The position numbers were made by a program, and so were the translations under genes. The notes below the pieces were generated by a model, which was not told where the DNA came from, did not search any database, and saw only the letters and a program-made list of their open reading frames with translations. This document shows positions 14,201-28,470 of a stretch of 64,000 bases of DNA, one piece after another; position 1 is the first letter of the stretch; every line of letters begins with the position of its first letter. Source of the DNA: Sclerodactyla briareus (lineage: Eukaryota > Echinodermata > Holothuroidea > Dendrochirotida > Sclerodactylidae); NCBI GenBank assembly GCA_026419785.1, contig JAODTK010005624.1:62001-126000 (forward strand), given 5' to 3'.

Positions 14201-17200
14201 CAGTCATGAGCTGTCTCCATCCAGGTCGAATTATCATGCTTGCAAACTGAATTATGCCGACAATATTGAATTTTCTCCAGTAACTCCAATTTTTAACAAA
14301 AATTACCCCTATAGACTTCGTTCCGTATTCCCCATCAAAATGCTAAAAAAAAACAAATTCAACCAGATCGGAATCGACCAACCATTCTGGACTCCTTGTT
14401 CACAAGGATTTTTCTACTTTTTACCTCTGTTGACCTCAATATACTTTTTACCTGACCCAAACAATATTGTTCAATGTACTCATCATGATGAACTCACACA
14501 GCAATATTAGCTTCATCCGTCCATGTGGGGTTGAGTTATCGTGTTTGTAAGCCAAATTTTCTCACAAATTTTCTATTTTCGACCGAAATTCACCCCGACC
14601 CTAATACCAAAACCTAGACGGTTTAATAATGGTAGACTCTTGGCCCTCTGTTCTACGGCTCTACGATTGGAACTTGTTCTATCCTTCAGTATTTTTTTTC
14701 ATTTGATTTCTTGAAGATCTCTTGTCTTTCGACACTGCTGAGAACGACTTGAATGAGAGTTATTTTCTTATTGGCTAGTGTCAGTACTATTATTCTCTAC
14801 GAGGTTGTGGGATAGGATCAGGATTATGTGTTATGGCGCCAACCACAGGAATTCGACGGAGACAGTTCAGCAGCGACGCCTGTCAAGGAACAAAAAACAG
14901 ACATGAGGATTATATTAGAAAGCTACTCTCACAGTGCACTTTTCACCTGTGTCAAATAAATAACCAATAATCGTTTATATCAAGTAAGCTTGATGATTGG
15001 GAATTTTAAAACAAAAGAGGGTATCGCATCGCTCGCCCAGAATTGTCTAGTAAGGTATAGAATACAATGGAGAACGAAAGACGTACTTGGATCTGAGATT
15101 TAAGATTTCCAAAGCCTTTGTTGTATCCACAAATACCCCGACTGGTTTTTACAAGTAAGTGAAGATTATTACTGTAAGTTATTTAGAATTGAAATAGGAT
15201 CGAAGTAGCGCAATTCTAGTTAGACTACAGGAACTATTTATACTACAAATTTCAACGCTCATCTCAGTTATAGGATGTTATTACGTAATCCCTCCCTCTA
15301 GAAGAAAATCAACGGCTATTCGATCGAGCACAGGTTTCGTGTCCACGCCCCTTCCTGAACAGTTGAAAAGGCCATCAGCCGAGGAGTAATGGCAGACGTA
15401 TAACAAAACGATTGTCTTAGACATCCGAAACTTCCTCATGACCAAGCCTGTTAATGTTTTATTTTCAAATATACCCACCGTCTTCGACTTACCTAATATT
15501 ACGTCACAAACTATTGGAATATGTTTACTAGTTACACAGTTGTGTAGGTTGTTTATGATATATATGTAACTAGTGCACCATTGCGAATTTAATGCTACGT
15601 CCTTAGGCTGGGTGTTCTCCTTACACGACTGTTCCCTAGACCGGTCACGTGTTTAGCGCTTCGATTTTCAATTAGCTACACGACCTGGAATCTATTAGGC
15701 TCGTGTGCACCGTACCACACCCTTACGTTGAACCTATTACTTGTACATTGGCACAAATTCGTGATCTTGTGTGAGAAAAAAAAGCTTCGATTTTAATTCG
15801 ACTTCACACCCTTGGAAAATGGCGGGAATGAGACAGACATGGGTGCATGGTAAAGTATTATGATATATGATAACAAGTCAGCAGAAGACACCTCACCCGT
15901 CCGGACCGCCGTACTCAAACACTACGTATACCGAACGAATTAGCTGAAACGTCTTACAAGCCAGCGTGAAACCTACTGGACTACACCCCCTCCCCCCCCC
16001 CCCCCCTCCCCCAATTTTATTTTTCAATTTCCAAAAATAAGGGGAAAAATCCCCGGTTAAAATAGATGTGAGGGGGGGAGGATAATGCTTCGGGCACTGT
16101 AGTCTGTCGCCGGGGTCGCGAGCGCTCCGAGTTCCGTTTGTGAGCAGAACACTGCTAACCGTGTACTGGCTCATTATAACCGTCGATGCGTAACAGATTG
16201 GAAGTTAGCAAAAGTAAGGTTATTTTCGCTCAAGAGTTCCTTTCTTCGATTCCGTGCTGAGTGAGTACAAGGGAATTACGTAGCTGTTCACGTCATGTAT
16301 AGGCTTACTATACATTCAACATAATATACGAGGGTTCCACCCTATAGAACGCAGTGGCAAAAGTCATGTACACTGGGAAGCACATACATAATGAAACTCA
16401 CCTATATACTAGACTGTAGCCTAATTACTGTTGCACGTGTTTATCATCGGCATTCCCGTTGCACATGTCGCGATCATCACCAAGGTCATTGAATTGTTCA
16501 CCCCTGTTGGCAGCATGGACTTCTCATTTTTCTTCATCAATACTCATAATATCAACATCATAATTATATAATTTTATTCAGCGTTATCGTCCAAAACATC
16601 ATCTTTGTAATCATCCTCATTACACCGCCATAACCATTCCGTGTATTCTGATCCCACGGTGAAAGGTATCATGTTCCTCGGGTTTTAGGACCGTCAGTTG
16701 GCTTCATAGGGTTATTGTACCGTGATCATAATTCGTATTTCATATCATTATCGTCGTACGATTGTTATTCATGTTCAAATTATCGCCATATTCATCACCC
16801 ATCTGCTCATGGCGAGAGCTCATCAATCCTGAGTAAAAGTGGTGATAATTGTTTTATTTCAGCAGTGACAGGACCACAAATCGTTGCAATAATTTGGAAC
16901 TGATTTACTTCTTCGCAAATATGTGGGCCTAGTCCAAGTCATAACGGGACGAAGGTCGTGAAAGAATATGACCTCTTCCGTGGATAAAAGGACAAATTTC
17001 TAACTCCCGAAAAGGTATTCGTTCATGTTAGCCCTCCATAGTACTTACTGAGTTCGTAAATGTCATCAGTGATTTCATTAACGGGTGAGAATGTTAAAAC
17101 AGCATCCTGGCGAGCCCAAACAGCAAACTTCAAGTAAAAGCAGTCTGACGGGTATGTAGGAGGGCAAATTGAAGTAGTATTCGCCGGGATTCTCAACATG

Positions 17201-17257
17201 GATTCGTTCCGGGCCGTCTGAAAAACGAAAACTGTTGTTTATCAAATTTCAATACAT

Positions 17258-17293
<36 letters not shown>

Positions 17294-20200
17294 TATTATT
17301 ATTATATTATATTATTATTATTATTATTATTATCATTATTATTATTGAAAAAAAACTTTTCAAATCTGGCAACTTTGAGCCAGATGTTATTAGAGTGATG
17401 AACCCTGGTGGGGTGATCTTGGATACGCCATTTTTACGCCATTGCACAGCAATTCCCGAGCTGCCTGTGAACTGACTTGTATTCCAATTCGGCATTGGCT
17501 GCATACCCCCCCCCCCCCCATCCAATGGATGATCAGACGGCACTTCAGTTTCTTGATACAAAGATATTGTTGCCAGGTTGTTTACGCAGCTGGTGGACCT
17601 CACTTGGAGTATTCTGTCCAAGCATGTACTCCATATTTCGCGAAAAACAAAGCAGGTTAGTGGAAACGTTCAGCAAAAGAGCCAACTTAGAATTATTTAC
17701 GTCTTAGAGATTTGCCTTACGAGGGGAAATTAAGGCATCTCGGTCTAACTCGATGGAGCTGAGACGAATTCGAGGTGATGAATTTAGGTTTTCAAAAATT
17801 GTCATTGAGTTGAGGCCTACCTTCCACTTATTCTTTGAGTTCTCCAAACTTTAGTTACCACCAATAGGGGTCATTGCCTCAAATTTCGTAATAAACGCTG
17901 TAGATTGGACATCAAAATATTTCTTCTCCCAGAGAGTTATGAATGATTGGTAGCCTTCCTGAAGATGATGTTCTGTTTGAGAGTGTGAATGCAGTCATGA
18001 AACGTCTTAAATTTTTCGAAAATTGTGGGCGAATTCTTTGAGCATCTGGGTTGTTTTCTCTTCTGGGATGCTGTGGCTACAGGGTTCTCTTATCAGGAGT
18101 TGTCCTTCCTGGCCTTTTTCAATGAATAAACCTAAAATGAACTAAAACTAAACGTGAGTAGACTAATTACAACACTAATAAGTCATAGACCCAGAACTTG
18201 ATATATCAGCCAACTGAATCCAAACTGACAAAAAAAAAGAACTTCAAAGTGTGTATCCATGGTTCTATCACTATGAGCAATACTCACAATAGCAAGGCAG
18301 GAACACTGACCACGATGAGCTGCTAAGACTGCTGACACCGTATATATTTCACCTTCAAAGGGTCTGGATCAGTGAACGAAGCGATAGGTTCAGGGTTCCC
18401 AAAATACCCTACCGATAATACGCCGTCCTTGAAGGATGCCCAAAAACAGATCTTTTCCCTGTAGAACAGAAAATATTGAAATGTTCATAAGTTTCATTTT
18501 CGTACAAACCTGATGATATCTAGACCTATGAGAGAGGGTCTACCAGAAGTTTCCTTAGTTAGTCAGTTTTTCAATAGTTCGAGTTACTGAGTTGGTTGCG
18601 TCATCAGGTCATAGCAATTCGGTTGCGATTTCTTGCTGGCGACCCATGAGCAATGTAGTATTCCTCTAAGAATCATGACGCCCCATCGCAGGAGAATGGA
18701 AGAGTGAATTCGTTCATGTACCCGATGAAAGGAATCCGATGAATTTAATCAGGAACATGGCTATACCACACCAGGTAGGTTTCACAGATACCGAGTAAGT
18801 TCCTTTGCTTCCGTGGCTGGAAGTCCTCGAAGGCCAAATATAACTGTTTCGGCTTTTAAATTGCTTCGTGAAATTGAAAGTGAGGGCCATGTGTATCCTG
18901 GTAGTTTTGTGCAGATTAGCGACGACGATGTTCGCATGGGGACAACCGACGACGAACAACCCTCTTAAAGCAATTCTACATAGGTTACAATATATCGTCA
19001 TTATGATAGTCATCTTGTGATCACCGTGGGACGCATCCTTTTTTGCAACGTCTTAAATGCGGAGCCGTCCATTCTTCGCTGAGTGTAAGCGCGAAATATA
19101 TTGGCAATATTTGTAAATACATTCCTCAACAAGTGTATTCAGTCAATAATATATAATAATAATAATGATAATAATAATGATAATAATAATAATAATAATA
19201 TAATAATAATAATAATAATCATAATATAATAATAATAATAATATAATAAATAGATAATAATAGTATCTGCCCATACTCACCCTTCGATTAGAATATCCAA
19301 GTAGGATGTCTATCACGGGGTTTAGTACCATGAATTTAACGATGCACGTGAAAAAGTTATCCATGGCACCAATCACTACTGCAGAAGAGAATAAATAAAT
19401 GAATGCATATCGAAAATAATCATATAATAATAATCTAATAATAATTATAATAATAATCTAAATAAGAATATAATAAAGAATAATAATCAAATAATAATAA
19501 TAATAATCCACTTCAATCTTGTTTTATCCATCTCAGTAGCTCGTAGTCCCTGTTCTTTTTCATGGCTCACTGTTTATAGTAACTCATTTCCTTTTCAATT
19601 CCACAGTTTTTTCTATGGACTGAGTGTAGATTGCAACTTGACTTGGTCCCATCATTAAATTATATTTGCAGAAGGATCATAGAAGTATGTTATTAGCTGA
19701 GAGCTGTTTTTCCTGAGCATATTCTTCTGTTTCCTTTTAACCTGTACTAACTTACTGTATTGCGGTTTGTTTGTGCGCAGCCGCTGTTTTCACCATTGGC
19801 TATGCACTATACAGAAAGACACGTTCACTATACTTGCTAATTAAACACATACCTAGCTCCATCATTACCAAATTTTCAAGGGAATTTTTATGTCCTGACC
19901 TTGCGTGCTCGTTGAAATATTATAAAACTGCGTCTTCATGTTTCATGTAAATCACGATTCTGTTTCTATGACTATTGCTAAGAATGTCAGCAGAAACGGT
20001 CCTCGTTCCAACATAAGGTATAACTCTGATTTGGATTCATCATGTAGATTGAGATTATCCAACATAAATCAGTTGGCCCAGCGCTCGGAATACTTCCCGG
20101 ATTTCCTGGAATAAGGGATTCCTTGTCACACTTGTAAATGATAAAAACTAATACTTGAATCCGTGAATACTCTTGTCTTACTCATGCACCCTGTGCTATT

Positions 20201-22502
20201 AGGGTGCGGTTGGGTATTTTTTGTGGTTGTGTAAATAATTTGTTTTAAATTTTGTTAAGGAGTTGTGCGTCCCATAAGCTTTCAGTAGCTTTCTCGGAAT
20301 CCTTAACATTTTTACATTAACCTTATGTGTGATTCACCAATCGGTGTAGGTCTACTGATGTATGACTTTGTTTCGTATGTAACGATTAGTTTGTAATATC
20401 GTGATATGTTGAGATTTACACTTGAACTTGATCAATTATGTCATGAGAAAGATCCCCGGATTCATGGTATTATTGGATTTCGAAGAAGCGGTTGACACTC
20501 TCGAGTGGGGAATTTCTAATCATTGTTCAAAGAAATTGGGAGCGGTACAGGATTATAAAATGGTGCACAAATTTGAATCGAAAGAGATCTGCCGCGGTAA
20601 TTAACACTGATATTCTTTACCGTATGTCAATTTAGAAAGAGGTGTGAGACAGGGTGGATGCCCTTTAAGCCCATAGGGTTTATAATTGCAGCTGAAATTC
20701 TAACTCAGAAAAATATTTCAAGCGAATTATCAGGGTCCACGTGTTTGAAACTGAATAAACATAACACAGTAGCAGATGACACCACGATTTATGTTGATGA
20801 CAACCGTAGTCATTATACGAGATTTTAGCCTACTGATTTTTTTTTTCAGCGCATCTGGTGTGAAGGTGAATCTAGAAAAAAACAAAATCCGATTGGCCTT
20901 TATTTCGTTAATAAATACGCGTTACCCGTGGTCTACTGGTCCGTTACACTTGCAATAGGAAGGATCTTTTTCATTTGAACTTCCCGCCAAAGTTATCTGT
21001 CTAAAACAAACCTTATTGCATGGTAGTACCAGAGACATTACGCAATTGGCCGGAATTTGATGTTCAAAACTTTCGCACTTATCCAAATAGACCTGTTCAG
21101 ATTCTTCCACACCCTCAAATGGTTTATTCTGACCCATATATATGTAAATTTCATTGGAAACAACAGAGCCTGATAAGGTCAAGCGTCAGCCAATGATAAA
21201 GCCTATCCGGTGGTTGAGGGTTAATGCATATTGATACTTTATTGATAGTTTGAAGATTCTGGCTCAGGACGATATTTGAGTGGGAAGAATATTATTTGGA
21301 AAACCTTTTATGGACTATCACCTAAAGGACGTTGGTAAGCACTTTTACTTTAGGTGTAATTATACTCTTGCTGACATTCCGGAGTTCAGGAATGAATTTA
21401 TTACTGAGTCTCTGTAAAGCATGATCGAGATTTACGTATGTGAGCCAATATGCGAGTTTGGGAATGGAAATTGTTTGGAATTAATTCGCACATAAGAATT
21501 GACGGAAAAGCCTGTCTTCTATAGGTTCTATATTCAAAGGATATCAACTACGTGTATAATTTCTTCAATCATGATGGTACGCCGCGATTGTATGCTGAAG
21601 TTATCTCGAAGCTTACAATATACACGAGTTTTCATTCACATTGTACCATGGGCTAATCGCAGCGATTCCTATGGTGTGGAGACAACATCTTCAGGTATGC
21701 TCAGACAATAACGGTTAGGAAATTTAATTGAATAAATGGACCAACAGTAACCACATCGCAATGGATCTATGGAGTATGCTCAGAATATTTGCAAGATGCC
21801 CACATCACTAGAGAAAAGAAATGAAACTGCAATTTTGATAAGATAAGTGGGCAAATATTTTTTTCAAAATGTTGGGTAGTCTGTAAGAGACTCAAAGCTT
21901 GCATTACTGTCAATTCCGTGTATTACATAGAATGTTTTAGGCACAACATAGACGCTTATCATTATGAATATGCACTGATAATTCCTTGTGCACTTTTTTG
22001 TAAAATTCAAGTAGAAGAGAAGAAGAGAAACAATTGACATTATTTTGCCCTCTTTTGGTTAGATGCTGATGAAAAGTACATTGGGATTCTTCCGTGTTTC
22101 TAGAGAGACCATTTCTTTGGTTATCAACAGTTGAGAAAACAATTTACACAACTATTAATTTACCATGTGAAATTTATATTTCAGTGCAAGCAGGATAACA
22201 TTCCAAAATATTATTGAATTGATAATAAATTAGGTTTTCACTAGAAGTCGAGAAACGATATCTAAGAGAGGAAAAAATAAGCGTTACTTTGCCTATACTA
22301 AGCCGTATGATACATTTATTGCACACGTTTGTTCATCTTTGATTGTTTCTTATTCTTGAAGCATCAATTATGTTAAGGGTAATAAGTTACTACTTTGAAA
22401 TGTATATTAATAATATGCAAAAGAAAAGGAAATAAAGCACGGATAAGAAAAAAGTTTTGTGATATCGTTAACATGGTTGAAATAAGTGGCATCGAATAAT
22501 AA

Positions 22503-22545
<43 letters not shown>

Positions 22546-24886
22546 AATAAAACGTATCTCTTTCAACTATGAAGCTTGTGAAAAAAATTAGAGTTATTTG
22601 GAAGAGTCATTTCCGCTTTTTCGGTTTCCGCTCACGTAGCAGTCGGGTCATGATCGAATGGATACCAACGGTTCAACGCAGTATATGATGGTCTGCAAAT
22701 GAATTTGTGTTTGTTTGTTCTGTACCAGCGGAATGTGTAATCCTTTGACGACGCAGACACAAATTTGTGTCTGCGTTGTGTCAGTGTCACAAATTTGTGT
22801 CTGCGTCGTCAAAAGATTACACATTCCGCTGGTACTAAAAAGGTTGTGCGATGTGACGAAAAGGTTGTGCGATATTCTTCTTGTTGTTTTACGATTTGTT
22901 TGCTGCCAGTACACCTCTGTATTCACGTGATGAATGTACGGACCACTTGGTTTAGTAGGTGTAGTTTAGTGAGGAAGGGTCATGCAGGAAGGCATGAACG
23001 ACCTTAAAACCACAACCCAAAGTGCAAACGAGACCAGAAGCTGCATTAATTTCGCCCACAATTATGAAGAATAAATCAATTAGGTCAAGGACTTAATGTT
23101 CAATCATAGGCGATGACTCTGCAGGAAAACGAGATTAGGATCCCCATCCCGCTACATCAATGGGTTCAACACACACACTGTTTTATAGACTATCTGTATG
23201 AGAGGGTATAACAAACAATGTCCCACCAACTGAATGAAAAAGTGCGAGTAGCGTGGGAATAAAGAAGTTCACCGGGATTCGTGTAGTACACGAAATGAGT
23301 ATATGACTACATTAAATATACATATGATTTGGTGAGGCGTTTGGACTATCTTGTCCTTCAGAAAGAAGGTGAGACTACAAAGACTTGGCACTGACGCAGA
23401 ACTCAAGTAACACCCACAATCGCAATCGGGGAGCTCAGGAAAGTCAAAGTACTCGCCGCCGCTTTCACCATCTCTCGGTGATGGGGATAACGGACCGTGA
23501 ATAGAGTTTGAAATATAATCATCCTCCGACACATAATAACATCATTATCCTCTCATCATTATCATTATCACCACCGACACCACCATCATCGTTTGATAAG
23601 TTGCGAGATCTCTTGATCAACTATGACAATCCTTCGAAAACATTCAGTCACGGATCGCGTGAACAACGGTTCTGTAAGCGATCTGAACGCAATTTTACCC
23701 AATTTGGAAACAAGTTGCAATTGAGACAAATTGTTGAATTTTTCAATTCCTGAAGAAACATGTGTTATTTTATAACATATCTAACGTGCTCCGGAAGTGG
23801 GTATTTTCTAAGCACCCTGTTACGGTGTACGCAGACTGAATACATGTCTTGGTAAAGAGATGTCAATTAATCGTTCGCGGGTTTCATGACACTAAAAAAC
23901 CCCCGGGGGCCCGTATCGAACATGCTTCTTTTCAGCCAGTCTTTAAGGCACATTGCCGCCAGTTCAAAACCATTGCACCCCCTCCCCTTCTCGCTCACAC
24001 CAAGCAGGCAAGAATTGCAGTTCGCGATTGGACTGAGGTCCTCAATTAGGGTTCCGCTTGTAAATGGATGGGTCATGGGATTAGGAGGTTTGTTCTGGAA
24101 TATTTGCAATATAATCTTGTCGGTCGGTTTGTGAGCTGTCACCTTGACGTGGAATATTCTTGCCTGCCCCCAGGTTCCAAACAAGGGTCCAATCCAGCCG
24201 AAATCGTCCTTTCCGATGGGGACGTGAAATAGCGGCCCCGGAGAGAGGTTGGGATTTGCTTCACCACCTGTTTCGATAACTTCTGAGCACTAGTAGCACC
24301 AGTAGGGAAGAGCAGGTAAGATATCGCTCATCAAATTAAGCGGCGTTTCCATGCACGCGGGCGGGCGGGCGGGCGGGCGTCTAAATCGCTCACCGTTATT
24401 TTTCATGGAGTCCCGTTCCATGCACGCGGGCGGGCGGGCGGGCGTTTTCTCGAATCGGTCATGTATCGATTTTTTTCGCCCGCCCGCGTTCCGCGTTTTA
24501 TTTCGTAATTGAATTTCCGAGATTTCCCTGCAATCTTCGCGGCTTTAGCCCACTAGTGCAGAGTAGAGAACAAAGTTATGTTCAAATCATGTTTCAAAGC
24601 AACAATCCCTAAACTGTTTAAACACTCGTAATGTGACCTTATACAAATTCTCTCCATTTTCACCAGCCGGACCCCTTTTCTAACCCCATATTCGCATGTT
24701 TAAAACCATTGACGTGTCAAGTATTATCTAATTAAATCTCCAAACCTGGCAATTGTGAAGTTAATTGTATTAATTAATCATTTGTATTTTAGGCGCTATC
24801 GTTGACCTTTAGAACAATGGTTCCAAGAAACTAAACACCGGTGTTTAGGTTTAAACATAGTAGGTCTATGCGTCCGGTGTTTGATA

Positions 24887-24924
<38 letters not shown>

Positions 24925-27900
24925 TAATAACAAAATAATAGTAGTCTACAACGGTTCTTATATAGCGCAATAACACCTGAGGTTACGTGGATTCGGGAAA
25001 ACGCCCGCACGCCCGCGTGCAGGGAAACGGGTCACTCGCGTTGTCCGCGTGCCTGCCCGCCCGCCCTCGTGCATGGAAACGCGGCTTTACTCGACTTCCC
25101 AGACCGGTAGGACTCAAATCCACCACCCCTTCCAATATCTGAAGAGAGTGGCTAACTGATGACAAAATACTTGATCAAATAATAGTTCATGGATGCAGTA
25201 AATATTGATTGAACGGATAAACAAAATGAAACCCAGTACATTACACAGTCGCGGAGGCCCAAAAGAACTATTTTACTGTGTGTAGACACCCAACAAGTTT
25301 ACAATAGCGGCGGATTTGAAACACTATTTTGGCAACAGTCAAAGAATGCGTTCGAATGTCCTAATACAGTTGCAAATTTGAGAAGTCTACTGTATCCAAT
25401 TATCAACTTTGAAGTATTTCAATTGTTAAACACGTTAGGCTCTCAAATCGCTAGTCTGTTATTTCTTTTTCTTTGAATTTTGTGCCTGATTTGGGTCACA
25501 GTTTGACCCAGAATCACGTTGGGTTCCCGTCCTGACCCAATTATGGGTCAAATTGATCCAGATGTGTAGAAGTAATCCTGTATTGAATGGGATTTCAAAA
25601 ATGGCTTAGAGTTGCCAACAAGAATTAAAAACAAAATCACTAAAAAGGGTATATTCGACCAAAATACAAGAGGTAAATCCAATCAACTCACCGAATCCAG
25701 GCAACAAAAACTTCCAGTAGCTGACTGCCCCGTGACTCGTTACACCGACTTCGCTGACCTTAAATGGGTCCGGATCGTAGTATTCCGCGAAGGGGGAGTC
25801 TTCGCCACCGTGGCCGATAGAGAGGTACCCGTACTCCAGCTTCACCCAGAAGTACTGCCATTCCCTGTGGGACAGACGTTCTTTTCAAGATGAAATTTCA
25901 CATATAACAATTCAATTACATCTATTTCGAAGGTCGCAACATGCATACAAATTACCAATATTGTTATGCAGGACAATCGAAAACAAGTGAAATAAGTTTT
26001 GTCGACCCAGTGGCCAAGTGAACTAAGAACAGTGGAATGACAGAAAGGAGGAAGTACTATCATAGCGGATTCATCTGCGTTATGCAGTCGTTCAGTTCAC
26101 GTTTTGAAAGTATAGCTAGTTCGATACATCTTGATAAAGTCAGGTAACGCATTCCATACCTTGAAACAAGTTTTTCAAAGAGAATTTGCCATGTTTCGAT
26201 TCATGTCAGCTTTCCGAGAAACGATGTTCCCTGTAGGCTTACGTATACAGATAACGGAATAATATCAATGGTGACAATAACACCGAGTAAATCCATGAAA
26301 TTGATCACCATTACAACTGGTAATAAATCAACACATTTTTGTGACATGGATATGGTATAGATTGACGATTTAATATTCAAATGAGGACCATTAGGGAGTA
26401 GCGTCGGTGTCTGAGAGTCGCAGTTTTCGAGATCCCATTTGTAGGACGTCTGGGAGTTTGAGACGGTCATGCCATGAGTTTCCACACCTTGAAACCACGA
26501 TGATGTGGTACAGTTGTATAGCGAGAGCAAGAGAAAACGAATCTAGTAGGCGAAATAAAATGTCATGATACTTTGCTAGATCATTACAGTGCATTATTTA
26601 ATGGGTCGGCGATGAAGGCACAATTGGTCGTTATAAATACTGTATCATAGGAAAAAAATAACCAGGAAGGTATGAGGTATTGGATTTGATCGCGGTAGAA
26701 AATGGAAGAAAGTATTGCCGAGATGCGAACTCCGTTTGTTAGATTAGACGAATTTCACTGACAAGAACGGCATCAGCCTAATAAACAAGAATACTCAAAC
26801 ATTTGTATCATAAAGAAAATATAGTCTGAGAGAATCATACAACGATAGACATTACTGATATCATTAGCGTAAATAAGAAACAGCAGTGGATCTAGAACGG
26901 ATCCCTGAGGCATACGGGGTTAAGGCGAATAACAATTTATAACATACGATACGAGTTTCCTGTTAGTCAGATAGCTTTGTATAGACTCATGAATTGTACC
27001 ACGAACACTGTACCGTTTATTGAAAAGTTGGAGGACATATAAAAGTCAGTAGTGTAAAAACTATAGTGCGTTAGAGCCCGCAATACCCCTTCCCCCTCTC
27101 CTTTGTCGATGAGTATGCATACAGTTGACAGCTTCCAAAAGAGCATGACCCGTGCTGTACCGTTTTCGAGAGCAAACACTCAAGCACTCCTCAATAGATC
27201 TTCCTGAAACGGGACTATTACAGTGAAAATGACTGATTTAAAGGATTGTTCGTCAGGAGGGTTTCGTTCTCCAGTGGCGTAGCCAGAAGTGAAGGTACAG
27301 GGGAGCGTTATCCAGGGTGCCACCGTCACCCACTTTCGGGGGGTCTCGGGGGGGGAATTCCCCCGCCCCCAGAAAATTCCGAAATAATAGAACCTTTTTC
27401 CTGCAATCTGACGGACAATTTGGGCTAATTTCTGAGATAAATTACTCGTCTGCCTTATTAGTAAATTGATTTCTTCTGGGCCGGCAAAAGGGGGGGGGGG
27501 GGGGAGTACGCCGGCTCCGCCATATGATGGCCGCCCCTGCGCTCTCTTTCTAAAACATGCTCATGAACACACTACATCCTCCGACTTACGAGCCAACAAC
27601 AGATGTAACTACAAGGAAATATTTCAAACTCACCGACACAAGGATTCAGAATGTTAGTATTGAGAGGTAATATCAGTATATATATAAGTTTATAGGAATT
27701 TAGTTTTTCCACCCATCGAAAGAGTGAAATTGCCACAATGTTTAACATATCAACGTAAGATGTCGACGATGGTTCGTCCATTGCCCTTTATGATGCAACC
27801 AAAAGAGGTTGCCTCTGCGCCGAAAACGGATCGAGAAAAGGCAGACGGAATATTGAAAACAATAACGCATTATGAGTAGGGCGGATTTCGCCGTTACTTT

Positions 27901-28311
27901 GGATAATATTCAACTTATGTAACAAGAAGGGACTTTCAAGATCACCTAAAATCTGAATCTTTATTCTAAGAAGGCGGGTTGCGAATAATAAATTACCACA
28001 CCCCAACACCGTCCGGGTTGTGCTTGTAAAGTGAGTTTCAAGTAAACAATCCCCTCTTGGTCGTTAAACCACACGCAGATGATACCTGTGCCTATGATCC
28101 CACTTTTCCAGATGGTAGTGATATCTACTATAATGTCAATCACGAACATGTTGGTATGGGATGTATTATTCACAAAGCTTGGTTTCCCTCCGGGATTGAA
28201 AAACCTATTAACAAAAGTTGATAAACTATCAATGCTCAAACGAGCCTTATAATGCGTAGGGGCGCCAGACGAGTTCTACCTTTACGGTGTCCCAAAGTCC
28301 ACAATAATAAT

Positions 28312-28343
<32 letters not shown>

Positions 28344-28427
28344 AAATAATAATAAATAATAATAATATAATTCATAATCATATCCTAATAATAATAATAT
28401 AATACTAATAATAATAATAAAATACTA

Positions 28428-28470
<43 letters not shown>

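Noticed and set aside
16080..16190. Minus frame VSSVLLTNGTRSARDPGDRL as missing exon B2
   Set aside because: There is no acceptor in phase 1 with a pyrimidine tract, and similarity to B4 is not convincing.
18714..19013. 99-codon minus frame as a further FAMeT A exon
   Set aside because: The D-A-x-x-T-x-S-P core is absent and donor phase does not match the other A exons.
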